Below, one piece after another: positions 22,961 through 33,532 of a DNA stretch of 64,000 nt. Both the position numbers and the translations under genes were made by a program. The notes under the pieces were generated by a model, which had not been told where the DNA came from, ran no database searches, and worked only from the letters and a program-made list of their open reading frames with translations. Numbering within the stretch: position 1 is the stretch's first letter; every line of letters begins with the position of its first letter. Origin of the DNA: Cheiracanthium punctorium (lineage: Eukaryota > Arthropoda > Arachnida > Araneae > Cheiracanthiidae); assembly GCA_038373885.1 (NCBI GenBank), contig JAWZYV010013158.1:62001-126000 (forward strand), read 5' to 3'.

Positions 22961-25064
22961 ATGGGGGATAGAGTTTTATATGTAAAGAGAGAAGATAAGA
23001 GCAAGCAATTATAAAATATAATCCAGAAGTTGTGCTGCTCGAAGATTTTTATGAAATCATTTTTTATTTAGCTCTTAACTGTAGCTAAATCAGAAACGTT
23101 AAGCGTTCGATATTGGTAAAGTTTTGATAAAGCGTATAAAGAAATGAATACTGTCTATATCCGAAACTGTATTAAACATCAATTTTTCATCTATCTCACA
23201 AGGTTCTTCATGATTTAAAATCTTCAAACTTAAATTTGACTATCAATTTTCTGCCTTGAATTGTTTTTAAGTCACATTTAAACGGTTTATTTTCAGCATC
23301 GAAACTTAATACTGCTGGGAAATGGGAATGTCACAATCGTTTGCAGTTTTGCACAATGGGAAAATCTCCCTTATGGTCAGACGTCTACAGAAGAGTCTGT
23401 ATCTCACAATAGAACAAAAGTGAAAGCTTTTGCTATACTGATTTAAAAAAGAAAGATTACATTACATGAGAACGACCCTCCTAAAAAAAACGCAGTCCTC
23501 TCCCTACTAGAAAGCAATTCCATCATCAATTGTGTCACGGTGTAAAATCTGAAGGGTTCTTGTGGGGAAAACCACCCGTTTCTTTTTGCCTAGCTATCTG
23601 ATGGTCATTTGTTTGTGCTTGCGCTCTTGATAAAGAAGGTTGACATCCGTGCCTTACGGCATTACAGGCGCCCAACGTAATTCCTGAATCCCTGTGAAAG
23701 AAAAAGCGGAGTGGGAGACAGAAGAAGCTAGCGATACATTCTCTATTTTTAGGATTCTTAAGTTTAACCGATTTGGAGGAAGAAATATGATTTGACACAA
23801 AAAAAGTTGGAGTGAAGTTTTTGAAGGGGCTCAGCCCCCTGAATAAAAATATTGGGGGGGCTGAAGCCCCTTCAAGCCCCATGAAGTCGGCGCCTATGAT
23901 GTCAACGTTCCGAAATCTCCTACGCAAGGAGATGGTAATTTAAAATTTTTTCTCGTGAAATGTCAGGACGGTAACTTTAGCCAAACATCCCCTTTCCTAA
24001 TCCATAAGTGCATAACTGATCATGTCGGAGAAGTTGCTAAAATAAAAAAAATACGCTCAAAAGACCTCTTAGTGGAAGTAAACAATAGCACACAGGCAAA
24101 CAACATTATGAAATTAAAAATTATTGGCCTAAAATCTGTCACTGTCTCACCCCATAAAACACTTAACTCATCAAGAGGCGTCATATCAGAACCTGACCTG
24201 TTACACTGTTCAGAGGCTGAAATCCCGAAATGTTAGTGCAGTTCGCAGAATCACTATAAAACGCAATAACCAAATAATAGACACAAAACACATAATCTTG
24301 ACCTTTCAATCTCCTAAGATTCCATCTCATATCAAAGCAGGCTACCTTTCATGTCCCGTCAGAACGTACATACCTAATCCTACCCGTTGTTTTCAGTGCC
24401 AAAAGTTTAGCCATACAAAACCTTCCTGTCGTGGTTCTCCAGTATGTGCCCGCTGTGGTATCTCTGGCCACGACAGTGACACCTGTTCTGGCTCTCCTAA
24501 ATGTGTTAACTGCAAACAAGACCACCCCTCATATTCCCGTTCCTGTCCTAAATGGTCTTATGAAAAAGAAATCCAGTCCTTGCGTGCCACACAAGGATTG
24601 TCTTACCCAGAAGCACGTAAAATAATAGCCTCTCGCACCCCTAAACCTGGTCAATCTTATGCTGCAACAGTGAAAGCGGTTGCATCAATTGCTACCCAAA
24701 CTGACCCACCCAAATCCAAACCTGTCTCTACATCTACTTCCTTCCCAAAAGCTAAACAGTCAACTACTCAAAATAATGCCTCAATAGCCACACAAAAAAG
24801 CACACCCAATAAGAAGCCTCAAAGCAACCTCTCCACTCAAATTAGACCTTTACTCAAAAAAAGTTCAGCTTACAAGACAAAATAAAACAAAGCTAGACTT
24901 AAACGCATCCTTCCACAACGGCCCATAGACGACTCTATACATTTGGATCCTACCGACTCTGACATTTCAGATCACATTATGGATGATGAAGACATCCCAA
25001 GTACCCCGCTTCAACCGACGGGGATTAAGAGTAAAATCGCGGTCATCTCCGACATCACTTAATC

Positions 25065-28000
25065 ATGGCTTTGCTGCTATCCTGGAATTGTCACGGTTTT
25101 TTAAACAAAATTGACGACCTCAAAACTATAATTTACAACCATAATCCCGCCTGTCTTGCCCTACAGGAAACTTTTCTCAAAACCAATAGACATACTAAAA
25201 TCCGTAATTATACCATCCTTCGCAAAGACAATGAGCTCAATGATAGGGCCACTGGTGGAGTTGCCCTTTTGATTAACAATAGTTATCCTCACACTAAGCT
25301 CAATCTTAACACTAACCTGCAAGCAGTTGCCACTCGTATTCAATTAAAACAACTCACAACAGTCTGCAGCATATACCTGCCACCAAGCGAAACCATCAGC
25401 CAAACCTCCCTCAATAGTCTTATACAACAACTTCCTCCCCCCTTTCTCCTCCTGGGGGACATGAATGGCCATAGTTCCTTGTGGGGCAGCAAAGACACAA
25501 ACAATAGGGGCCATCTCATAGAACAACTGTTAACCGACTTCTCTCTTTGCATTATGAATAACAGTGATAACACCTATTTCCACCACCCGACTAAATCCTT
25601 CCATGCCATAGACCTCGCCATTTGCTCTCCATCTATCCTCCCATTATATAACTTTTCAGTCTCTAACGATCTACATAACAGTGATCACTTTCCGATTTTC
25701 CTCTCACCTCTGTACTATAATCGGAAAGACAACTGTACCACTCCAAGATATAATTATGAAAAGGCAGATTGGCCCACCTTCACCCATTTATCCAATATAT
25801 CCTCAAATAGTCTTGTAGGTTCCATTGATGAGGTCGTTGACAAAGTCACCTCCCTTATTATAAAGGCAGCAGATGCCAACATTCCTAAATCGGGCATGAA
25901 ACATCGGCACAATAAATAACCGTGGTGGACTGAAACCTGTACTCTAGCAAAAAAACAGCAGCAGAAAGCCTGGAGCATCTTCCGGCGATACCCCACGACC
26001 GAAAATCTAGTTCTCTTTAAAAAAGCTAAAGCTTACGTTAGAAAAATAAGGCGGCAATGTCAAAGGGAATCGTGGATAAAATATGTCTCTAGCATAACGC
26101 CCAGTACCTCTAGTAAGGAGCTATGGACAAAAACTAAAAGAGCCATGGGAATCTATAATAATCCTTCAATATCCTCTCTGTCTGTAAACAATAATATTAT
26201 TTCGGAAAAAAAAGAAATAGCAAACATTATCGGTCAGACATTTGCCTCTATCTCCTGCAGTACTTCCTTCTCAAATACTTTTCTGTCATATAAACAACAG
26301 TCCGAACAAAAAAAAAAAAAAATTTAAAACCTCCTCCCATTTTTCTTACAATAGTAATTTTACCATCTGTGAACTCACCAAATACTTAAGGCAGGCCTCC
26401 AATACCGCTCCTGGTCCTGATGGTATTACTTACAAAATGCTGAAACACTTGTCCCATGACTCGTTACAAATCCTCTTGCAATTATACAATAGAATCTGGA
26501 ATGAACAAACCTTTCCTTCCTCCTGGAGAAATGCAATAGTTATTCCCTTTCCTAAACCTGGGAAAGATACTTCTAACCCTAGTAATTACCGTCCCATAGC
26601 CCTTACTAGTTGTCTGTGCAAACTAATGGAAAAAATGGTTAATGCTCGCCTTGTTTACATTCTAGAGACTGGGGACCATATACATCCCTTTCAAAGTGGC
26701 TTCCGCAAAGGCAGGTCCACAATTGACAATATTTTAAATCTAGAGATGCAAATTCGGAATGCCTTCCTTAGAAAGAATCACCTAGTGTCCGTTTTCTTTG
26801 ACATTGAAAAGGCATATGACCGCACATGGAGGTACGGCATACTCCAAGACCTCTATAATATAGGCTTTCGAGGCAATCTACCAACTTTTATAAAAAACTT
26901 TTTATCCCTCAGAAACTTCTGTGTCAGCATCAATGGTACTCTATCTGATAATTTCATCCAAGACGAAGGTGTTCCTCAGGGCTCCGTACTTAGCGTCACC
27001 CTCTTCTCAATTAAAATCAATAATATCCGTAGACAACTGCCACCTACAGTCTACGGCAGCCTTTATGTCGACGACCTTCAAATCTCCTGCCAGGGGAAAG
27101 ATATGCGCCTCATCGAACAGCAGCTTCAAAATGCCTTAAACCGCATCTTAAAATGGTGTGACACAAATGGTTTCACTATCTCTGCTGATAAAACCGTATG
27201 CAACCATTTTTGCCGGAAACGCGGGATCCACCCCGACCTACAACTTTATCTGGGTAATAATAACATTGTTGTGAAGGACTCTATCAAATTTTTAGGATTA
27301 AATTTCGACAAAAAACTAACTTTTGCTAATCATATTTCTGACATTCGCAGTAAATGCGAGAAAATACTTAATATTTTAAAGGTTTTAACCAACACCTCTT
27401 GGGGGGCTGACCGTGACGCTCTGTTAAGGATTTATCGTGCTGTCATGCGTTCAAAAATGGACTATGCAAGTTGCGCGTATGGGTCAGCTTGCAAATCAGT
27501 GTTAAAAAAACTTGACCCTGTGCATCATGCTGCACTCCGCATTTGCTCTGTTGCTTTTAGAACATCACCTGTACATAGTCTTTACGTCACCTGCCACGAG
27601 CCATCTCTCACCCTCATCCGTCATAAGCTCTCATTAAACACATACTTTCGTATTCTTTCTCATCCTTCACATCCATTAAAGAATTCTTTTATAGATACTC
27701 ATCTTGACCGTTTTTATGCAAATCGTCCCATCTGTACTCCCCCCTTTGGACTAAGGATTCGTAGGAGTCTTGTCGGTACCCAATTGGAGGATGTAAAAGT
27801 CTCTATATGCTCTTTTCATGATACCCCACCTTGGAACATATCACAGATACCTTACCTACAACCTTTCGAAGGCTTTGCAAAGCAGGATACTGATCCTAAA
27901 GTCTACCAACAGTTGTTCTCTGATCACAACAACAAATATGAAAAATATGAAAAACTATACACTGATGGCTCCAAAACTGGGAATCACGTCGGTTTTGCCT

Positions 28001-28761
28001 TCGTGGGTAAAAATCATACTGGTAGCTATACACTACCTCCCTTTTGCTCCATCTTTACTGCCGAATTACTTGCCATGTACGAAAGCCTTCTGTACATCTC
28101 GAGAACGAACATAAAGAATTTTATCATCTACTCTGACTCCCTTAGTGTTCTAGAAAATCTGAAATCCGGCTCCCTAACACATAACTATATGCATAAAGTT
28201 TTACACAAGTATGATCAGCTTATAAACCGTGGGCACAGTGTTCTCCTCTGTTGGGTACCCAGTCACATCGGGATCCCGGGAAATGAAAAAGCGGACACAC
28301 TAGCGAAGCATGCGACCCTCCCGTACACCGGCACTCCATCCTACAGTGACATAAAGTCCAGCATCTCCAGCATTGTAAATGGCATATGGGTCGATAAATG
28401 GGACAATAAAACGGGGAACAAACTTCGTTCTATTCGCCCAACTCTCGTACACTGGTCGTCTCATCCCTATCGCAGGCTAGATATCATCTTGGCACGTCTT
28501 CGCATCAGACATACGCGAATTACTTATAAGCACTTACTTTTGGGCAAACCCGCCCCGGAGTGCCCTCACTGTCATACTCACCTCACCATTCGTCATCTTT
28601 TAACGTCGTGCACTGCTTTTAATAGTTTTTATCAAATACATTTTAACTGTTCTCATCCTAAACTAGACGAAATTGTGGGTGAAACCCCACATCAGAATTA
28701 TTTGCTTTTCTTAGACGGATCAATATTTTTTATTCAGTGTAACGTGTCCCTCTCTGTCTGA
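25065..28761 (+). pseudogene. Jockey-2 ORF2 (endonuclease, RT, RNase H), nearly intact
   Basis: The endonuclease starts MALLLSWNCHGFLNKIDD and holds GDMNGHSSLWGSKDTNNRG and LHNSDHFPIFLSP. A single nonsense codon at 25917-25919 (NK*PWW, where Jockey-1 and Jockey-4 have Lys) ends the first open part. A frameshift falls in a 15-A run at 26308-26322. The rest is open to 28761: PGPDGITYKML, FPKPGKDTSNPSNYRPIALTS, the QSGFRKGRST block, VSVFFDIEKAYDRTW, the catalytic LYVDDLQISC (about 27060-27090), then RNase H (LYTDGSKTGNHVGFAF, FTAELLAMYESL, YSDSLSVLENL, WVPSHIGIPGNEKADTLA) and a Cys/His tail CPHCHTHLTIRHLLTSC. All catalytic motifs are present; only two lesions are obvious. Confidence 0.92.
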
Positions 28762-28763
28762 CT

Positions 28764-28796
28764 GGTATCTGGATGGGGGCCCCCCATCCAGATGCC
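28764..28796 (+). other. Jockey-2 3' UTR hairpin next to the ORF2 stop
   Basis: Just after the ORF2 stop an almost perfect 16-bp stem forms: ATCTGGATGGGGG (28767-28779) pairs with CCCCCATCCAGAT up to 28793, extended outward by GGT/GCC. The 3' fragment at 51891-51922 keeps the same hairpin with one G-U pair. It may be a recognition structure for the element's own RT; that is inference. Confidence 0.7.
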
Positions 28797-29661
28797 TTTG
28801 TTTCACCTTTAATCTACTTTTAACACTTTTGAATTTTACCTTTCTCCTTTTTAGTCTTTACAATTTAGCTTTTACTCGATTTGTGGTACCTTTTATCTGA
28901 ATACATCCTGATATGATTTTAACTCCTTGTCTGGCGCAGCATGTCTTTTTTGGACCTTGTGCCAATAAACACCAACCAACCAACCACTTCATTCTGAATT
29001 CCAGATGAAGTATACATGGCCCGACTGTGCATATTTTGCGTAAGTAGGTGATTCTTTAGTGCTTCATCACCAGATCGAGCACGATAACGAAGTAGGGCTC
29101 GAAAATTGTCGTCATTATATACTGGTTCATTTATGCCAATTTCTCCAGAATCTCGACTTAAGAATTATGTCCACAATGGCTTTCAATCTTTTCCTATTCT
29201 CTTCCGCAATTTTATGATTTTCTAAATTCATACTCTCTGTCACTTCAAACACGTTACCTTCCGCAACTTTTAAGAAATTATCTGCCTGCTCGATAGCAAA
29301 TTTATGGTATTTTGTATTTGCATGGTGATCAAAATTCTCGATAGCATTCTTCTAGTTAGTAAATGGCTTACTAACTAAAGCTCCAAGTCCTTGATGACCA
29401 CAACCCCTTCTTTTTTCCCAAGTAAAACACATACCTTGCAAAGTGCCCCCTGCATGACGTCTGAGTATACAAGCCATGAGTGTTTGGTAGTCCAATGGCG
29501 CTGAAAGAAAGATTCCTTTTTCCCATGACTGGAAACTTGAATGAACCCGATGGGATCCAAGGCTCTTTTAAGGCTTTTAACTTTTCCTAATCTGTGCTTG
29601 GAGGATGACTTAAGAACCTCCCAATTTCATAATTCATGGATGAAGCCAAAGATAAATCCAT

Positions 29662-30852
29662 CCTGCCTGTAAAAGAAAATAACGAAATTTAAACACTACA
29701 ATAGTACACATAAATTTTTATTGGTGTACAACAAATTACTTTTTACCCCTATTCTTGTATATGCACTGCAATATAGGGGAAGTTGGGATACGATGAAACA
29801 TGGTATCTAAAATCAATAAGATTTCTCACAGAAAGTTGAAACTCGCACACATATTATACAAATAAATATACGTTCCAGTTACTGATGTGATTTGGAGACA
29901 ATCGAATTTTTATAACAAGAGATATAGAAAATTATGGGATTTTCACCATTGAAAGTAAATTTCGTTACTGAAAGTAATTTTGTTTTACCTCCATGTTTTC
30001 ATACGTATAATTATTTATTTTTCGAATATTGTGACCACTATTGTGTAGTCTTCATACTTTGAAAGTCAGAATTACAAAAATAAATATTAGGAATTTACTT
30101 TGTAGCCTTAATTTTGGGTAGAATGTAAGACGGGTACAGTGGAACATCTTTCTTTGTAACCTGGGTGAATGCATTCACTTAAGATAAGGATGTTACTATT
30201 GAATATTTGAGATCTCTATAGAGCACATAAGTTAACAAAGAATTATTTTTAAATCGTACTCTATCTTCTTCTAACTCTGAAGAGGGTGACAATCCAGATT
30301 TTCTTTCAACTAACAATCCAACAGTCCTCACACAACATGTGTGACACAAACAGTATCGCTCAATATGATTATGTTTTAATTAAGAAAGGAGAACTTATAA
30401 ATGTAAAGAAATGCACTCTGTTGGGGATATAATAAACTTAAATCAAACAGAATGCAAAGTTCTGTAAGTCAAACGATTGAGTCCAAGCTTCAAATTTGTG
30501 CGTTCTTCGGAAACATACATTTTTGAAAAAACTCAAATTGTATCAAAACTACCACCTCCTGTTCCTTCAGGTAGTACAGAAAGGAAAGCAGAAATACTAA
30601 TTTTTGAATTTGATTAAAGTAAATTTAATAAACAATATAAAACTATAGGTGAACCTCTAATAAAAATGTTATGTTTTCATTTTAAGCTATAACAATTTAT
30701 TTAAATTTGTTTTTTCTATTTAAATTTCATATTTATGTCTCAATAATGTTTATTACAAATTTACATAAAACATATATGCTGAAATTTGAATTTTGACTCA
30801 TTATTTGAAAGTTTGTGAAGTGTTGTTTAGTGTTTCATTGTACCTCGGTACA
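29662..30852. other. AT-rich 5' flank of the hAT transposase gene
   Basis: No gene is recognised. By position it is the 5' non-coding part of the 16.5-kb hAT insertion, where a promoter would lie. I see no clear core promoter motif. Confidence 0.4.
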
Positions 30853-31809
30853 CAGAGGTGCAGAAAGTCGAGTCGGGGCTCCGGGAATAAAATCTTCAGA
30901 GTCCCTTTGCTACCCAGAAATTCTTTTGATCTTTTATTACATCAATCATTTGTTCCTTATTAAAATTACTTTTAAGTTAATAGTAACTGAAAAATAATTA
31001 ATAGAATTAAAATTATTAATTTAAAAATATTATAATTGATAAAATCCATGCTGTAAAAAATATGTGCATTTTATTTTGAAAGTTTCGTCATCTCCATAGA
31101 GAAACATTATTTGCAACGTTAAAAGCATTTTTGAATAGCATGTTTCCTCAGTATTAAAAAACTATTATTAACCTCCATTGGAGCAGGCAGCCAAAAAAGT
31201 TTCGGAGGTCCAAAAAAGTTGAAAGTTTAGAATTTCTCAAGAGAAAGTTTGATCTTTAACATTTTGTTAACGAAAATTCAAAATGTCGGAGGTTAAGTGG
31301 GCCCATAGTCAGGGCCAGAGCTAGGGGCGCTGCTAGAGGAGCGCCAAATCATCTCTGAGACAAAGAAAACTTGACAAAAAATAGGATGGAGGGGTGCCAA
31401 TTCTGCTCCGTCCACCCCTGTGCATAGTCTCTCCTTTCGCTGTGCCCTTTCTTCCACTATCATATGACTTGGGAAAAAGATTTCTTGTTAAATAAATATT
31501 TTCCAGCTTTAATCATGGCAAATCGTTGAATAACACCGTCAAAGTCTACTTTTCAAAAAGAACACTACTCAATCACTAAGACTGCTCGTTTTTGTCATTT
31601 AAGTTTGTAAGTTATGCTAGCTATATTTTTTTTTTTGTAATTTCATTCAAAAATTAATTTGAAACTTCCGGTGACTTAATCTGTATTTGGATTTTTTAAT
31701 TTTTATAAAATTTACAACATGCAGTTAAGTATAATAAATTGGGGGGCTCCTTCCCTAGGTGGGGCCCTGGGGATTTTTCCTCTGCTCCCCCTCCCTCTCT
31801 GCACCCCTG
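30853..31809. mobile_element. Probable non-autonomous hAT element (957 bp)
   Basis: The ends are CAGAGGTGCAGAAAG and, from the right, CAGGGGTGCAGAGAG. The flanking 8-mers tcggtaca (30845-30852) and ggagtaca (31810-31817) match at five positions, consistent with a decayed TSD. There is no coding capacity. It contains a smaller possible MITE at 31310-31420. Confidence 0.62.
31310..31420. mobile_element. Possible 111-bp hAT-type MITE
   Basis: The ends CAGGGCCAGAGC and CAGGGGTGGACG (from the right) share only CAGGG and scattered bases. The flanking 8-mers cccatagt (31302-31309) and tgcatagt (31421-31428) match at six of eight positions. The insert is GC-rich in AT-rich surroundings. Confidence 0.5.
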
Positions 31810-31817
31810 GGAGTACA

Positions 31818-33000
31818 GTGAAACACTGTTAGACATTTACCTTTGGTAATTTTTTAAATATGAAAAAGCTATTTACAAACTCATAAATATATCATTTAGA
31901 GGGGGAAAAGAGTGGGCTAAAAAGTCCATTAATTTTATATTTGTACATCCAAATTTGTGACAAAGAGATTTGTATTATATTGTAAGCATAACTGCCCACT
32001 CCCGATTTTTTCGATAGATTTCCCCATCACTAATATTTACTTAGTAATTTATACTTAAAATAAGTCCAAATTTTTAATGCAAAATAAAACTGCTTAAAAT
32101 TTATGGTGGGAAATCTCCTGAAAAATCGGGAGAGTTGGCAGCTATGCTATAAGGTAGTTAATATAGATTAATGACTCTGCCTTAGACAGTAACGGATTGT
32201 AATTCTTTTGAGTGCGCCTGTAAAAAACTGCAGATGCTACATACACTGTTTTCGATGGAGGGCACTTTTTTGTAAGTCTTAACATCATACATCAATTTTG
32301 CTTTATTTGAAGTAGCTTTATATGACTAAAATACGAACTAAAGAATGACTGGTCACCTAGCGTAAAATATCGCAATTATTCTGTGAGCTCCTGTAAAAGA
32401 ATTATAAATGCTAAGTACATTATTTTCAATATTGCTGTTCTGTCATCGATTCTTTAAATATCAGTAAAAATTTCTTTAAATATCAAGTTTATCCGATCTC
32501 TGGAAGGTGCAAATTGAGTTGCATGATTCCATTATATTCACACGTACATATTACAACACACAGTTAAAAAGTAATAATAAAACCCTGTTAAAACAAACTT
32601 AAGTCTTCCAGAGTGACACAGAGGCGAATCGCTCGTAGAGAAGAAATAAAATTTTCAAAAGAAAATGATTCAAATTCAAATAAACTTCTTTTTTTTAATA
32701 AGAGACTTACCTTTCTTTACTTTGTGAACAGTGATGGAGGACAGTCAAGATGGCATTGTATATCGGTCAACCTTCTGATGTCGGAAAACATGCAGCTTCT
32801 GCGAAGCTTCTTGCATTTTTTAAAATTACCCATTAATTTAGAGCATGCAAAGTTAATGTAATTGTTATAATTGAAATAAAATTTTCAAAATTCACACGCA
32901 AAACTTTAAAAAAAAATGTTATACTTAAATGAGGTACGAATGCAAAAAGGCGTTTGGCAAAAACTCGCATTTTGCATAGATTAAGGGGGGGGATTCAAAC
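31818..33000. other. AT-rich DNA, right part of the 16.5-kb hAT insertion
   Basis: I see no gene and no further inverted-repeat pair with TSD. A minus-strand G/C-rich block at 32984-33015 belongs to the subterminal part of the hAT end. Confidence 0.45.
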
Positions 33001-33040
33001 CCCATGACCCCCCCTTGTTATATACGTCCGTAAGACCAAG

Positions 33041-33527
33041 GATCTTCCCATTGAGAGTCCAAGGCTCCTGAACAAGAGCTATATCAACCAATCCATCAGC
33101 AAGCCCCTTGCACAGGAGTGCGGAGGCACCCTTACTGTGATGGAGGTTAATCTGAGCAACGTTGATACAATCCATAGCACAAGCAGGAAGGAAGAAAAAG
33201 CACAAAGCTTTAATAAATTAGCTGGTAGGATTGGGGCAGTGCACAGACACCTCCATACCCTCAACAGCCAAAACCTTATCAGCCTCATCACCAGAGAGAG
33301 GCTGAAGAGTAGAATCGAAATCTTAGTGAATAACAAGCTCACCCAACCCAGAAAGGCCAACGCTACTCACCTTAGAAGAGGCGTGGCCCTCGTCGGATGA
33401 CATAACCTCGTCCTCAGTTTCCTCCACATCTGAAGCATCTTCCGAAGCAGCCGCAGCCGACGCAGGCTTCCTGTTAGGGTCCCAGAGTATCTTAAAGACG
33501 TCCCAGTCCACCCCCGTATGAGCCACT
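33041..33527 (-). pseudogene. R1/LOA-like LINE: ORF1 end and ORF2 start
   Basis: The minus strand gives an acidic ORF1 tail (ASAAAASEDASDVEETEDE) and then ORF2 starting MDCINVAQINLHHSKGAS near 33175, with DIALVQEPWTLNGKILGL before the hAT insertion point. NLHHSK and QEPW are the first two conserved blocks of the APE endonuclease in R1/LOA-type elements. ORF1 is truncated at 33527 against the Copia sequence, so the LINE probably inserted there as a 5'-truncated copy. Confidence 0.82.
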
Positions 33528-33532
33528 TTTGA

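Larger units (their letters stand above)
19239..23898. mobile_element. Non-autonomous hAT element (4.66 kb) inside Jockey-2 ORF1
   Basis: The ends share GGCGCCGACTT: CACGGGCGCCGACTT at left, CATAGGCGCCGACTT from the right. A perfect 8-bp duplication atgtcaac lies at 19231-19238 and 23899-23906. Removal restores the ORF1 reading frame. G/C-runs lie just inside both ends (near 19265 and 23853). The interior is AT-rich, has no recognisable transposase, and holds a diverged duplication, a hairpin, an intact MITE and several lone element ends. It must have been mobilised by a transposase made elsewhere. Confidence 0.92.
19206..25062 (+). pseudogene. Jockey-2 ORF1 (zinc-knuckle protein), interrupted by hAT
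   Basis: The start MDSTLSSSHVN (19206-19238) continues in frame after the hAT and its TSD with VPKSPTQGDGN at 23907. Then follow an N-terminal domain (FLVKCQDGNFSQ..., LKIIGLKSVTVSPH) and three CCHC-like knuckles (CFQCQKFSHTKPSC, CARCGISGHDSDTC, CVNCKQDHPSYSRSC, near 24390-24550). Damage besides the hAT: a small deletion near 24225-24235 that shifts frame, and a nonsense codon at 24883-24885. The original frame ends TAA at 25060-25062, two bases before ORF2. The acidic C-terminus LDPTDSDISDHIMDDED also occurs in Jockey-4. Confidence 0.88.
18658..28984 (+). mobile_element. Jockey-2: full-length Jockey-type LINE with 12-bp TSD
   Basis: It is flanked by a perfect 12-bp duplication cacttcattctg (18646-18657 and 28985-28996). 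It contains a 548-bp 5' UTR, ORF1, ORF2 with endonuclease, RT and RNase H, a 3' UTR hairpin, and a tail of ACCAACC units rather than poly(A). Its own length is about 5.66 kb once the nested 4.66-kb hAT (19239-23898) and its TSD are subtracted. It is in the opposite orientation to the hAT gene it breaks. It is the reference copy for the three other Jockey copies and the 3' fragment in this window. Confidence 0.93.
17188..29661 (-). pseudogene. DUF4371 / ZMYM1-like hAT transposase, split by Jockey-2
   Basis: The N-terminal half (29661-28985) starts MDLSLASSMNYEIGRFLSHP. It contains a degenerate TTF-type zinc-finger region with KVCVLLGKKEG and leads to NFRALLRYRA- and SSGIQNE-like blocks. The C-terminal half (18657-17188) resumes with VIDICGKEIQTQVLKRV, FFTLLADETQDIS (first catalytic D in this family), QFVHCVAHILNLVLAHS, EKRWTEKHVAVERF, and the dimerisation motif LPVSTATPERCFSTLKRL followed by TYLKNRMGDERF. 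The two halves join in frame when Jockey-2 and one 12-bp TSD are removed. Other breaks: a frameshift at about 17780-17884, a stop after STLKRL (17308-17310), and frameshifts in the N-terminal half. Such genes are hAT transposases, some domesticated; this one is dead. Confidence 0.86.
16532..33032 (-). mobile_element. hAT element (DUF4371/ZMYM1-type) inserted in the LINE endonuclease; itself invaded
   Basis: The insertion is flanked by the perfect 8-bp duplication agaccaag (16524-16531 and 33033-33040). Its ends are inverted repeats sharing TACGGACGTA, followed by G-rich tracts (ggggggg near 16560, and on the other strand near 32990-33015). Removing it closes the LINE frame (GKILGLNVKG). Without later insertions it would be about 5 kb. 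It encodes a DUF4371-type transposase on the minus strand, interrupted by Jockey-2. Unlike most hAT ends the TIR does not start with CA. Confidence 0.85.
10141..33527 (-). mobile_element. R1/LOA-like non-LTR retrotransposon split by two hAT insertions
   Basis: Reading the minus strand from 33527 down, I see the end of ORF1 and the ORF2 start with the first part of the endonuclease (33527-33041). After the hAT at 16532-33032 come the rest of the endonuclease, RT and the start of RNase H (16523-13814). After the hAT at 11076-13813 comes the rest of RNase H (11075 to about 10225). Removing each hAT with its TSD copy closes the frame, so this is one LINE of about 4.1 kb. It is 5'-truncated in ORF1. 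QEPW and CDANAHHTVWGS in the endonuclease and the C-terminal RNase H suggest the R1/LOA group within the I superfamily; the exact clade is an inference. Several frameshifts make it dead. Confidence 0.88.

Noticed and set aside
26308..26322. Programmed frameshifting in Jockey-2 ORF2
   Set aside because: Jockey-1 has ordinary coding sequence instead of the long A run at this place, so a run-length mutation or error is simpler.
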